A DNA stretch of 64,000 bases from Gnetum montanum (Eukaryota; Streptophyta; Gnetopsida; Gnetales; Gnetaceae): assembly GCA_015680685.1 (NCBI GenBank), contig MNCI01020673.1, positions 185,783 through 249,782 of the forward strand, given 5' to 3'. The notes below the pieces were generated by a model. It saw only the letters and a list, made by a program, of their open reading frames with translations, was not told the DNA's origin and ran no database searches. The number at the start of each line of letters is the position of its first letter. The first letter of the stretch is position 1. This document shows, piece by piece, positions 1 through 10,845 of the stretch. The position numbers were made by a program, and so were the translations under genes.

Positions 1-2
1 AA

Positions 3-431
3 GAGTCACCACTCAAAGAGATGGTGAATAGGAAAACCTTGCCACTCCAAAAATTAACAACAGAAATGTCGGCAAAGGTAAACCAAATGTGGGACTTCTT
101 AGATAGTAGATTTGAAACCGTTCTCAAAATCGTAGAGGAGTCTAAGGAGAGAGGTAGCGACTATGACAAAAAGAAAAAGAGGGATTTGGACCATGCACAT
201 AACAAAGGTAAGGGTAAAATGGCCATCACTGAAGAGGTTGTGGATTTTGATACGGATAATGATGGTGGATGTGAGATATGCTGGTATGAGCATCCTAAGG
301 GATGTTGCCCAGTAATCTCACACCTGCAAGAGTCTGGGATGTATGCACTTAACCCACGACTTAACAAACGGCAAACACCTGACGGTTACCTTATCCCTAA
401 GGTAACCCAAGGCAGTTCCACCAACCTTTAA
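3..431 (+). pseudogene. Late gag of element A, with variant zinc knuckle
   Basis: The reading frame is open from base 3, before the ATG at 21, so this is the continuation of a gag begun outside the window. The basic linker (KKKKRD) is followed near codon 95 by CEICWYEHPKGCC. This Cys-X2-Cys-X3-His-X3-Cys-Cys cluster is spaced unlike the classical CX2CX4HX4C knuckle. The same cluster occurs in copies B, E and F. It is presumably the nucleic-acid-binding part of gag, which packages the element RNA in cytoplasmic particles. The frame closes at a TAA at 429-431; homologous coding resumes downstream, so gag is broken here. Confidence 0.75.
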
Positions 432-951
432 CGTATTACCCAAGTGGAACTCTACCACAACCTATTGAGCAACACCAGTAGTGGCAATACCCATAGTTAT
501 GGGGGATGCCACCACCACGGCAACAATACCCTTACTGGCAACCGGATCCATATGGCTATTACATTCAACAACCAATCTCTCCACATGACTCTGTCAATCA
601 TGTGACCCCACAACGTTACTACCAAGCTCAGAAGTATTATAGGACTCCTTCTCCTAGGAGAGACAACCCACAGACATACCATCCTCCAAACCCATCAATA
701 ACTCTCACACCAATAGCTTCATTACCACCTGCTTCAGCAATGCAAGGGGAACTCCACACTCAACCGCAACAACGCAATGCTACGAGAGCTGTAAACCTTC
801 AACCTGCTACTGGTTCTGACAACCATACAAAGAGAAGATCTTTCTTTAGAACCAATAGCCCAACCAAGCTCTCACAACTGAGCCTCTGAACGCTTCTCCA
901 TCAAATAAGGCTTCGAAGCTCCCTTCAAACCAAAAATAGAATTCAACATAC
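432..951 (+). pseudogene. Proline/glutamine-rich gag-protease linker of element A
   Basis: The best open part is 506-889. Its product is rich in Pro, Gln, Tyr and Ser, with repeated PPP and QQ stretches, and it contains the block QRNATRAVNLQPA, which recurs in copies E and F. This is the low-complexity region between the zinc knuckle and the protease. It has no catalytic motif. Stops separate it from both neighbours. Confidence 0.65.
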
Positions 952-1476
952 ATGGTTATGTTAACACATGCTGTGATTGATTGGATTAAGGAGGGCCACC
1001 TTCCTAGGAAATTCTCTAATCGTGGAAGTCCTTTAATCTATTTCCAAGTCACTGGGAATGAACCATGTAAAGCTCTTTTGGACTCAGGTTCCGAAGTCAA
1101 CTTAATATCACAAGAGATGTATAAAGCCTGGAACTTGCCTCCACTAAAGAAGAGCAGTATTCGCTTAGAGCTAGCTAGCCAATCCATCACTGTTCCCTTG
1201 GGACTGGTGGAGGACATCATTACCACTATGTGTGGTTGGTCATACCCAACTAATTTCCTAGTGATACAAGTAAACAATGACAAAGGGGACTTCCCAATAA
1301 TAATGGGGAGGGCATGGCTAAGTACCATAAATGCATGCCTAGGAATCCGTGATCTTTCCCTAGAAATATCTAAGGAAAACACTTTTGGGAAGATCGAGAA
1401 GAAGAAAGTTCCATACATCACATACAGTGATACAGGGTGTGATTGCATACAGGAATGTTCAACATTGCTTGCATGA
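952..1476 (+). CDS. Retropepsin-like aspartic protease of element A
   Basis: The ORF is 174 codons and starts at ATG 952, although translation in the live element would come from the gag-pol polyprotein. The catalytic loop LLDSGSEVNLIS is intact, with Asp-Ser-Gly as in retropepsins. The second conserved stretch, FPIIMGRAWLST, lies about 70 residues later. The enzyme would act as a dimer and cut the element polyprotein during particle maturation. Of the four protease copies in the window this is the only one that keeps the DSG triad: E has DSS, F has DLG and B has NSS. Whether it is expressed cannot be seen, because gag upstream is interrupted. Confidence 0.8.
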   Translation: MVMLTHAVIDWIKEGHLPRKFSNRGSPLIYFQVTGNEPCKALLDSGSEVNLISQEMYKAWNLPPLKKSSIRLELASQSITVPLGLVEDIITTMCGWSYPTNFLVIQVNNDKGDFPIIMGRAWLSTINACLGIRDLSLEISKENTFGKIEKKKVPYITYSDTGCDCIQECSTLLA

Positions 1477-3728
1477 AACAGATGTGCCCAAGAAATTAAC
1501 ATACACAAGTGCCTGTATGTAGCAACCACACAACAAGAAGACACCTACATGCATGGAACTCACCAACATGCATGGAACTAACTAAGGGAACAACCTACAC
1601 CCACGTCGAAAGCATAGACGCACTGGAGCAAGAGTGTTGCCAACTTCCAACCCTTAACCTGAAAACATCAATAAGTGGAAGCTGGAAATTCCTAAAAACT
1701 TCAAACAAGTGCTTCGATAAAAGATTAGTAGTTAATGTGCAATAGACCAAACCTTACCATGAATCTAGAATGGTCAACGCACATTACACATCAGAGAAAG
1801 GATGATCTCACTCATTATCTCGGATCTCCCCTTTTCAACTTAGTCATGGGGAAGATGGCCACCTATGCTGATCATTTGAGGTCCTCAGTTCCTTTTTAAT
1901 TTTTTTTTTTACATATTTTTGTTTTACAAATTTCTTTAATTTTTCTTGTTTTTGTTTTACAACATCGTTCATACTTTTTTCATTTATTTATGTGTTTATT
2001 TATTTCATTAAGTTTGTCACCTAATAAGTGCTCCTGCAGATGGTATGAATTGTATTTCATTGATTGCTAATGTTTGGTTTTTACCTTTGAGTTATAATGT
2101 TGATACTAAGGTATGGTTCTTTTGATATAACAGGCAATGAGTCCACGTCATCCATACTTCCATGAATTTCTATGGTCTCTCTTGGCTTGGAAGTGTACAG
2201 TCCCTTTCCTTAAATAATAAGAACTATCAACGAATTGGTGACTGGGTATTTCTCAAACTAAGGAAGGACTCAAGGATTGAAAAGGGTGTGACTTCAAGGG
2301 GATTTGATGCATTTGTGTTGGCCATTCTCTTGGGTGCTTGGATGTTTTCTTCTTGAGTTTTCCTTAAGATTCTAATGCTAATCCAGTATCGGGAAGCTAA
2401 GCTAATATAAATAATATGTCTTTGCATGGTGTGGTTCTCACGCAAAACATAAAAAAAAAAGAGTGACAATTCAAAGCACATCCCTTACACAAAATAATCA
2501 TCTGGGCTACAAGCACTGGTTATGGAACTAAACAAACATGTTCCCTCTAACTAAGGCCCTTTCTGTCTTCCTACTCTTTCTCCTTTGCATTTCATCGGAA
2601 TGGTGGTGAGTTTTTTGTGGAAGCATTCTTGTTACTTCAAGTGGATGGATTGGCCAAATGTATTAATGCAAAGTCACTGGATGTGGATTTTTTGAGGCTG
2701 GATTTGGAATGAGATCTACTAAGTCACATTAACCATTAATACACAAGGGGTTGTACACCACCTTGTTCTTGAGACTCCATCCCATTCTCTTCTTCCATCC
2801 TTCTTTCTCCATTTTTCATCTCATTGCCAGTTGTATCAATAGTTCATATTTTGGTTGATGCATTTTTTTCTTTTTGGTAAATTCTTGTGGTTAAGACTTT
2901 AACTCTTGCTTCCAAATAACATTTCTAGAGCCTACAGACTCTTTGAATGTGGGATTGTTAGGGCATTAAGGGCATGAGCCTGCTTTGGGGAGGACCCACT
3001 AGCATTCCTATTAGGTGCATTTGTTAATTTCTTTCCCTTAAACATTTTTGCAATCAACCTTTATTTTGTTCATTTCCATCCTTGACATCCATTTTATCGG
3101 CATTGCCTTTGTTTCTTTTTCTCCATCTTTCTTATTCCTTATCTTTTTCCATTCTCTCACTACCAGAGGTTCACTCTCAGTCATGGAGGTCTTGGTATAT
3201 TTTTTTCAATCTTCTCTAAACCCCTACACCTTGGGTAGTCACCATTGCTATACCTCTAAAATCTGCATCAGCCATACCACAACTTGGCCAATGCACCTTA
3301 CAATGAGGCAAGGTATTAACTGCATTGTAATTCATTTACCCTTGCTAATTTAAGATTATGTTGTGTGTGCAGATGGAAATCATACACCAATGGATTGGAT
3401 CTAGAGGGAACACTTGGATTGGACTGGTGCTGGAGCAGTTATGCAAGGAACGAGATTGATGGCATACTTATGGATGGAGAATGAAAAGCGCAATCTTGGC
3501 GTCAACAGCAACAGACTTCTTCTTTTTTATCTCTCTTCTCTCTCAGCTACCAAATAAGGCTAGATGTCAATTATGTATAGTGTTTACTCTTGTTTTCATG
3601 AACACTAATTTTGTCATGTATTGTAATGATGATCCGTTCACATGTCAACCCATTCACCGTTAGTGTCATTCAAGTCAATAATCCCATACCTTCCCAATAT
3701 TTTGTAAGAAACTCAAGGATGAGTTTTC
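1477..3728 (+). mobile_element. Non-coding spacer of element A, from protease tail to polypurine tract
   Basis: Bases 1509-1745 still carry the protease-to-RT linker (ending near ISGSWKFLK), and then coding similarity stops. From about 1800 the sequence matches what follows integrase in copy F: a purine-rich GTCATGGGGAAGATGG stretch, then T-rich DNA. Two conserved non-coding blocks follow, at 2425-2490 and 2930-3005. Near 3371 a TGTGCAG-ATGG splice-acceptor-like site sits where ORF3 would start, but ORF3 is absent. The ORFs at 3048-3353 and 3481-3663 have no recognisable product. Confidence 0.7.
2971..3005 (+). promoter_or_regulatory. Conserved non-coding block of the spacer (core GGGGAGGACCCAC)
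   Basis: The block reads GGCATGAGCCTGCTTTGGGG followed by AGGACCCACTAGC. It recurs with few changes in element D at 12471-12500 (+), in E at 30592-30621 (-) and in F at 41474-41502 (-), always between pol (or its deletion scar) and the 3' end. It does not code. Retention in the gag-protease derivatives argues for a cis-acting RNA or DNA role; the role itself is inference. Confidence 0.6.
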
Positions 3729-3745
3729 ATTCAGTCATGGGGATA
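3729..3745 (+). promoter_or_regulatory. Polypurine tract of element A
   Basis: The segment ATTCAGTCATGGGGATA lies directly before the LTR start TGATGAG. The same position holds TCAGTCATGGGGGTA in C and, in reverse, CAGTCATGGGGTA in E. It would prime plus-strand DNA synthesis. Confidence 0.7.
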
Positions 3746-4522
3746 TGATGAGCCGCGATATCACATACGCGATATCGCAACCTGTTACAATGTCTATAAA
3801 TAAGAGGCAACTTTCCCTGTTTTAGGCATCTAGACTTAGACCGTAGCCAAACTATAGCAATTTTACCATTCCAAAGTTAGAATAATTTCCATGTGCCTGC
3901 AGTAGGAGTCTTAAAGTGAATGGATCTTTATTTGAGCAAATTATACCTGAGCACACATTTGTGTACGGTAATAAAGACGAAATTTTTGATAAACCTTGCA
4001 ATATATGGACTAAGCTAAATAGGATTTAATTATTGTTAAATGTTTAAATGCTTTCCTAGATAATTAATCTCTCTCAACCCTTGACTCTCCTAGTTAAGTG
4101 CATTGAGTACGATCGCTTCGAGCACGTGTGTAACGCTTGGTAACCCAGTAACGAGTAGCATTTGGTAATCCCAGCAGTGTTGCACTAGTTCAGGGTGTGT
4201 GCAACAAGTGGGAACGGATATTGATGCTAGGACAATTAGAACTTAGTTAGTGAATAGTTAATGAAAGTTAGTCATTTAGTTCTCTTCACCTTCCCCTATT
4301 AGTATAAGACCTTAAAAAGATAAAAGATATAAAAATCACATACCTCAAGCTTACTTAACCATACAACCATCACAATACAAGTAAGCTTGGGAAGACAGCG
4401 ATTGATTAACCTTAAGTGTTCCATTAAGGCATGTAAGCACTTAGTCTTTAGAGTTCGACCAGATCGCGTGTGAGACACTCGTATTCATATGGTTGAGTGT
4501 AGGGGTACCTCGCCACTCATTA
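3746..4522 (+). repeat. 3' LTR of element A
   Basis: The LTR starts TGATGAGCCGCGATATC. It has GATATC palindromes at its start, a TATA box TATAAATAAG at 3795-3804, and ends GGTACCTCGCCACTCATTA, where the family ends CTCATCA. The final CA has become TA, a single C-to-T change. Minus-sense integrase coding of element B begins directly after 4522. Confidence 0.85.
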
Positions 4523-5240
4523 AGGATCGTTCAGTTTAGTGCTCCAGTCTTGCCTAAACTTGCTAATGGTTCTTGTTAATATCTTCATAATCTCCCTGTT
4601 GGTAACTTTGGCTTAACCATTTGCTTGGGGGTGGTATGGTGTTGTCAGTTTGCGTTCAACCCCTAAGCATTGCATTAATTTTTTAAAAGTTGCTCCTATG
4701 AAGTGCGTATGATTACGTAAATAAGTGCACGCGGCACACCAAACTTGTTTATGATTTGTTGTTGAACAAATCGTGCAGCTGTAGATGATGTACAATCCTT
4801 AATAGCAACTACTTCTACTCATTTTTTTAGGTAATCAATAGCAACAATAATATAAGATTTTCCATTGGACATTGGTGTAATTGGCCCCATAAAATCAATT
4901 CCCAAATGTCGAAGAGTTCTAATGATTGAATCCATTGTTGCAGACCCTCCATTCTAGCAGTTATTCCCCCATCACATTGATAGCACTCACAAGATTGGAC
5001 GAAATGATGGGCATCCCAAAATAACGTAGGCTAATAATATCCTGCAAGTAGGATCTTGATGGTTGTTCGTCTCCCAGCATAATGACCCCCACAAGAACCC
5101 TTATGAGTGTCTTGGAGAACTTACAATTGATTTATATCGGGAACACATCATCGAACCAAGCCATCAGGATAGACTTTGTAAATTTGCCCATTGATTTTCA
5201 TAAAGTACTTGGCTCAGTGAAGAAACTATTTTTTCTTCTT
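4523..5240 (-). pseudogene. Integrase remnant of element B
   Basis: The minus-strand reading contains FDIWGIDFMGPITP, which keeps the first catalytic Asp. It also has HFIGATFKKLMQCLG followed by TPYHPQANG, as in gypsy integrases. The second catalytic Asp is lost: the expected SDNGTHF reads LRNHTHF. Further toward 5200 is the decayed zinc-binding part. Frame changes and stops show it is dead. It breaks off at 4523, where the LTR of element A begins. Confidence 0.75.
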
Positions 5241-5760
5241 AAGGTTTAACTCTTGTGGTGTTTGTTGGGTGAGGAGATAGGTAAGAATGCTACTGTACCA
5301 GTTTGTCTCCATGGGTGATTGATTATTCACTACACCAGCAAAGAGGAATTCATCAAGAAAATAATTAGAAATTAGATACTCATCCTCTTTGTTGTCCCAT
5401 CACAACTGAGATAAATGATCAGCAACTACATTCTCGATGCCCTTGCGATCGATCATCATTAAATCGAACTTTTGTAAGATTACAAGCCATCGTATGATAC
5501 AGGGGCTTACCATTGGCTTATTCATGAGGAACCAGATTGCACTATGATCTGTATGTATATATACTTTATATCCCAACACATAGCGTCTAAACTTTTCTAG
5601 TGCAAACACTACAACCATTAATTCTTTCTCTGTGGTATTGTAGTTAAGTTGTGCACTAGCGATACTTCTACTTGCATAATGGATATAATAAGGACACTTC
5701 TGGTCATCTAACTATGTAAGTACGGCTCCTAAGGCATAGTTGGACGTGTCAGTCATGATA
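5241..5760 (-). pseudogene. RNase H remnant of element B
   Basis: The clearest open stretch is 5400-5618. It reads VVVFALEKFRRYVLGYKVYI, then HTDHSAIWFLMNKP and VVADHLSQL. These are the RNase H block with the third catalytic Asp and the tether to integrase, collinear with copy F. Stops surround it. Confidence 0.75.
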
Positions 5761-6690
5761 TGGAATGGTTTGGACCAGTCAGGAGCTTGTATAATGGGTG
5801 TTTCTACTAGCTTCTATTTTAGAGTTTGAAAAGCTAATTTGCATTCCCTGGTCCACTCGAAAGGTACATCTTTTTTCGTTAATTCCAACAATGGTTTGGC
5901 AACCTTTAAAAAGTTCTCAATAAACCTGCTATAGTAGCTAGTATGTCCAAGGAATGATCGAATATCTTTGACAGTTTCCAGTTGATGGGTAATTCCTTGG
6001 ATAATTTGTATTTTCTCGAGGTCTACCTCTATCCCTGTGTGTGAGATTTTGTGCCCTAGTACTATGCCCTCTTAGACCATCAAATGACTTTTCTGTCAGT
6101 TAAGCCTCAAATTGGTTTCTACACATCTTTTTAACACTTGCTCTAACTGGTCCAAGGCTTGATCAAAGTTTGCTCCATAGGTGGAGAAATCGTCCATAAA
6201 GACTTCTACACCATTTCCTATCTATTGTTGGAAGATTCTTAGAATTAGTCATTGAAATGTTACAAGGGCATTGCACAAGCCAAACGACATCTGTTTGTAT
6301 GCAAACGTTCCCCAAGGATTGGGGAACGTAGTCTTGGCTTGGTCTTCTGGGGCTATTTATATTTGGTTATATTTGCTATATCCATATAGAAAACTATAAT
6401 AGTGATGCCTTGCGATGGTGTCTAAGTCTTGGTTGACAAATGGCAATGAAAAGTGATCTTTTAATGTTGCCATATTTAGTAGCCTGAAATCTATGCACAC
6501 CCTCCATTTGCCTCCCTTTTTAGGCACAATAACTAAGGTGCCAACCCATTCGCTATCAATAATGGGGTATATAAACCCAGCCTTGAGAAGCTTTTTGATT
6601 TCTTCCTTAACTACTTGCTTCAACTTAAGGTTTAATCGCCTCTACGATTGTCTTTGAGGCTTCATGGAGGGGTCAGTGTAAATTCTATGT
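5761..6690 (-). pseudogene. Reverse transcriptase remnant of element B
   Basis: The open part at 6357-6623 reads MKQVVKEEIKKLLKAGFIYP, then VPKKGGKWRVCIDFRLLN and LPFVNQDLDTIARHHYYSF. These are the fingers and palm of a gypsy RT, with the first catalytic Asp in FLYGYSKYNQI replaced by Tyr (FLDGYS in copy F). The FMDDFS block lies near 6190-6200. Several stops follow. It is non-functional. Confidence 0.75.
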
Positions 6691-7620
6691 TGGCATATCC
6701 TAAGATCTATTCTAGTTAATTCAGGACATGACCAAGCAAAGGCTTCCTACCATTTATTTATTACCTTCAACAGTTCTTCTTCCTATTGAGGAGCAAGCTT
6801 AACGTTGATAATTACCAAGTTTCCATTTTAAGGAACGTGTATTCCATACTAGTGGGTAACGATTTCAGCTCGAGGGGCTCCTACTTAAATTTCTTAGGGA
6901 TTTCCAACTTCCCTCAGTTGATATTTTCAAGGTTAAGACTTGGAAGTTGGCAGTGGACTTACTCTAATGCGTCTATGTTATTGATGTAAGCACAAGTCAA
7001 ACCCTCAATTGGTTCCATGGATATGAGTGAACTACTTTCTTGATCAGCTATCAGCCACTGGGTGTCTTCCTATCATGTGGCTGCTACATACAACCATCTT
7101 TGTATGTTAATCACTTGTGCACACTGATTGCATGCAGGCAATGCTAAACTTTGCACAAACCATGACCTCTACATGCAATTACACCCTATGTCATTGTATG
7201 TGAGGCACGGAACTTTCTTCTTCTTAATCTTTCTAAATGTATTTTCCTTTAATATTTCTAGGGAAGATTGTGGATTCCTAGGCGTGCATTGATGGTGCTT
7301 AGCCATGCTCTTCCCATTATGATTGGGAAGTCCCCCTTACTGTTGTTTACCTGAATCACTAGGAAGTCAACTGGGTATGACCACCCACAAATAGTGGTAA
7401 CAATGTCTTCCACCAGCCCAATGGGACAGTGATGGTTTGGTCGGCCAACTCTAGACATATGTTGCTCTTTTTCAATGGAGGAAGGTTCCAAGCCTTGTAC
7501 ATTTCTTGAGAAATCAAGTTGACACTAGAACTTGAATTAAAAAGAGCCTTGCATGGTGCATTTTCAGCGATTTGGAAGTATATCAGAGGACTCCCAGGAT
7601 TAAGGAATTTCCTAGGAAGG
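6691..7620 (-). pseudogene. Protease and protease-RT linker remnant of element B
   Basis: Overlapping minus-strand frames (7258-7491 and 7359-7802) carry VEDIVTTICGWSYPVDFLVI and FPIIMGRAWLSTINARLG, the retropepsin C-terminal half. The catalytic loop reads FNSSSSVNLIS, so Asp-Ser-Gly has become Asn-Ser-Ser. A frameshift near 7400 splits the domain. The linker to RT at 6700-7080 is decayed. Confidence 0.75.
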
Positions 7621-9881
7621 TGGCCATCTTTGATCCAATTGATGATGGCATGTGTTAGCATGACTGTATGCATTGAGTGTGGTGATTGGGTTGAAGAAGG
7701 CTCTGAAGTTTTGATTGATACTAAGGCATCTAAGGAATCAGCCACTTGTGATTGCAAGGGCTTGGTTGGTTTATTGGTTCTAAAGAAAGGTATTTTCTTC
7801 ATGTGGTTTTTGGAACCAATAGTAGGTTGAGAGTTAACAGCCCTTATGGCATTACATTGCTACGACTAGGTAGGGATTTCACCCAGCATAGATGGAGTAG
7901 GTGGTAGTGGAGCTATTGGTGGAAGAGATGCCATTGGATGAGGAGGATGATATGCTTGTGGAATGTCATCCCTAGAAGAGGGAGTCCCATAATATTCGTG
8001 GGCTTGATAGTGAGGTTGAGAAGTGATGTGACCAGTAGAGTCACGTGGGGAGATTGGCTGCTGCACGTAATATCCATACGGGTCAGGTTACTAGTAAGGA
8101 TATTGTTGCCTTGGTGGTGACATTCCCCATGATTTTAGGCATTGCCATTATTGATATTGCTCAATTGGTTGTGGTGGAGTTCCACTGGGATAATATGTTA
8201 AGGATTGGTGGAATTGTCTTGGGCTACCTTGGGGGTAAGGTAACCTTCGAGGTGTTTACCTTTTATTTAATCGTGGGTTGAGTGCATACACCCCAGACTC
8301 TTGCAAATGTGAGATTACAAGGCAACATCCCTTAGGATGGTCATATTGACATATCTCGCATCCACTATCATTATCTATTTTTGACTCCAAGACCTCTTTA
8401 ATGATGGCAATTTTTCCCTTACCCTTGCTACGTGCATGTTTAGCTTCTCTCTTTTTTCTTTTTTCATGATCACTACCTTGCTCTCTAGACTCCTCTTCTA
8501 TTTTAAGAACAGATTAAAATCTATTTTCTAGGGAATCCCACATTTGGTCTACCTTTGCCAAAACTTCTGATGTCATCTTTTGGATAGGAAAATTTTTCCT
8601 ATTCACCATCTCTTCGAGTGGTGACTCTTCTTCATCCTCACAAAGTCTTACTCCCCTCTTCCGGAGGGAAGGATCTTGGTTATACTCTTTTGCACTTTCT
8701 CTCTTCCATAGCTCACCTTCTTCCTTGGCGACTTGCTCCAATAGTCTTTGAATTTGATCAAACCTAAGCTTGGATAGTCTTCCTTGGGCATAAGTCCCAA
8801 GGGTTCTTCTCGTTTTATGCCTAAGCCCATCTACGAGATGGCGTAGTTAATCCCTTTGTGAATAACCATGGCTAGGACAGTGATGTAACAGTGCATATTA
8901 TTGGCCCATGATAGCATCTAAGGGTTCATGTCCTCCTTGTTTCCAACCTTGGATTTGCTTTCACAAGTTAGACACTCGAGAGTACGTTTGGTACTTGTCA
9001 TTAAATAGTTCTAACATAGTACTCCACCTATGAATGGATTTCAATTCTAAAGACCAGTACCAGCTTTCTGCTTCTTTAACTAGTGTCCGTGGGAACAAAT
9101 TAAGTTTTTTCCATTCATTCTCTATGTTTTATAAGGCATACACATCATGGAATGCTTGTAAATGATTCTAAGGATCAACATTGTAAGGAGATGATGAAGG
9201 TGAAGAAGAAGGAGAACTGTCACCATGATGGTGTTTGCTACCTTCTCTTCTACGGTCTCAACCCCAATCACGATTTTGATTAGAATGTCCACCTTTATCA
9301 TGAGTTCATGTCCCCTTTTTGGACCCTTTATGCCCATGGGTATTAGAACTTGGGTTATGAATAGTGAAATGAAGGTTCTGATACACAACCCCTTGGCCAA
9401 AGTCAAGGGGAGGAACATCATTGTGTGGGCAACTGCCTGAGGTAGGTTCACCACCCTCATTTTTTCTTAAGACATGTGGGGCATCCTAGGACCACTTACC
9501 CTTTAAAGACTTATGATGTCTCTCCTGTTTCAAGTCCCTTTGACATTGTGCCTTTGTGGGATGGTATTTTCTCGAGTCATGGTCTTGCACAACATATTTT
9601 GTGTGTAAGTGTGGCATGCTAATTTTTGTGAGAGCACGAAAAAGCATGCTTGGGACTGAACAATCAGGAGGTAACACTATGTTACCCCCTAAGTCTCACC
9701 AATGCAATTGTTCCTCTTGATGGAGAATAAAGGTAAAGTCTGGTATATACTCATTAGAATAAATATATGCCACTCAAACTTGTTGAGGGATTGGTGGATC
9801 AATGTCATGTGTACTATGTCGCCAATTGTTTCTTGTTTTAGACCTAGACGGTGAGGCACTTTTGTATGAAGAAGGAGACAT
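7621..9881 (-). pseudogene. Gag remnant of element B
   Basis: The inferred start is ATG at 9881 (MSPSSYKS), matching the MSSS start of the gag genes of E (35087) and F (48934). The basic Ser/His-rich N-terminus, the capsid-like middle and the KREGVRLCEDEEESPLEEMV-type acidic block (8514-8741) can be followed in pieces. The variant knuckle CEICQYDHPKGCC is at about 8300-8370. Multiple stops and frameshifts break it. Confidence 0.7.
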
Positions 9882-9999
9882 ACTTGTCTATTTAGTGTGT
9901 AATGTATTCTTTTTTGTTATTTTCTCAACCAACCCTAAGGGTTCATTCCAATGATGTGAATGATTTCCTATGTTCTAATTAGCACACAAACAACTAAGT

Positions 10000-10017
10000 C
10001 CCCGGCAACAGTGCCAA
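10000..10017 (-). promoter_or_regulatory. tRNA-Asp primer binding site of element B
   Basis: In plus orientation the sequence is TCCCCGGCAACAGTGCCA directly before TGATGAG. The family form matches the 3' end of plant tRNA-Asp (TCCCCGGCAACGGCGCCA) as recalled, with two transitions here. This primer choice is typical of Athila/Tat elements. Confidence 0.8.
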
Positions 10018-10845
10018 TGATGAGCGGCGAGGTACCCCTACGCTCAAGCATACGAATACAAGCGTTTCACGCACGATCTAGTCGAATTCCATGAACTAAG
10101 TGCTTATGCGCCCTTGTGGAACAAGGACATGTTGGTTGATTGTTGTCTTCTCAAGCTTACCTATATGTCACGATTTTATGGTTAAGTAAGCTTGAGGCAT
10201 ATGATTTTTATAGCTTTTATGTTTTTATGTCTTGCGCTAGTAGGGAAGGAGAGAGGTAACTAAGTGACTAATTTAACTTAACTACTCATTAACTAAGTTC
10301 TAACTAATCCTAACACTAGCATATGTTCCCACTTTTCATACACATCCTGAACCAGTGCAACACTGCTGGGATTACCAAATGCTAATCATTATTGGGTTAC
10401 TAAGTGTTACACATATGCTCGAAGTGGTTGTGCTTGTGTAATTTAACGATTTGCTTAATTGATCAAAATGAATTAGTGTGCTAATAACAGAAATGTAAAG
10501 TGCATAAAATAAAATAAATGCATAAGAAAATAAAATAAAATAAATGCGTAAGAAAAAAAATCTCAAGTACTGTAAGGATGAATCAAAGAGCTTGTCTTTA
10601 TTATCGTACATAATGTGTGCTTAGGTACACAATGCTCGAATAAAGATCCATCCACACTTAGACCTCCTACTACGGACACTTGGAAAATACTCTAACTTTC
10701 AAACAGACTACAAGAGTTTCACTACTTGACTGCTAAAAGACTTCCTCCCAATTGTGTGCATGGGCACTGTATTTATAGACTTGGGAGAAACTACTCTAAT
10801 AATTAGAGTAATTGCTCTTATCATGTATTGATGTCCAAATTTTGT
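10018..10845 (-). repeat. 5' LTR of element B, far end uncertain
   Basis: The LTR begins TGATGAGCGGCGAGGTACCC in plus orientation, which is its 3' end in element sense. A TATA box lies at 10770-10777 on the minus strand. The expected outer end ...TCATCA is not seen. The sequence passes around 10845-10875 into plus-sense 3' sequence of element C, so the outer boundary is approximate. Confidence 0.7.

Larger units (their letters stand above)
1..4522 (+). mobile_element. Element A: Athila-like LTR retrotransposon, gag-protease derivative, 5' end outside the window
   Basis: The order on the plus strand is late gag, aspartic protease, a long non-coding spacer, polypurine tract and 3' LTR. There is no reverse transcriptase, RNase H, integrase or ORF3 between protease and LTR, although copies B and F of the same lineage carry them. 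The protease tail passes straight into spacer that in copy F lies after integrase. This matches element E at 29056-35946, so A is a non-autonomous derivative rather than a random truncation. The 5' LTR, primer site and early gag would lie left of base 1. Its 3' LTR ends at the integrase reading of element B, so A probably inserted into B. Confidence 0.85.
4523..10845 (-). mobile_element. Element B: old, decayed Athila-like gag-pol retrotransposon
   Basis: Read on the minus strand from its 5' LTR (10018 to about 10845), B has a tRNA-Asp primer site (10000-10017), gag (start near 9881), protease, RT, RNase H and part of integrase. It stops at 4522, where element A is inserted. Its integrase C-terminus, any ORF3 and the 3' LTR would be left of A, outside the window. 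The coding parts carry many stops and frameshifts, more than copy F, so B is older. The primer site TCCCCGGCAACAGTGCCA (complement) differs from the tRNA-Asp end at two positions. Confidence 0.8.
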
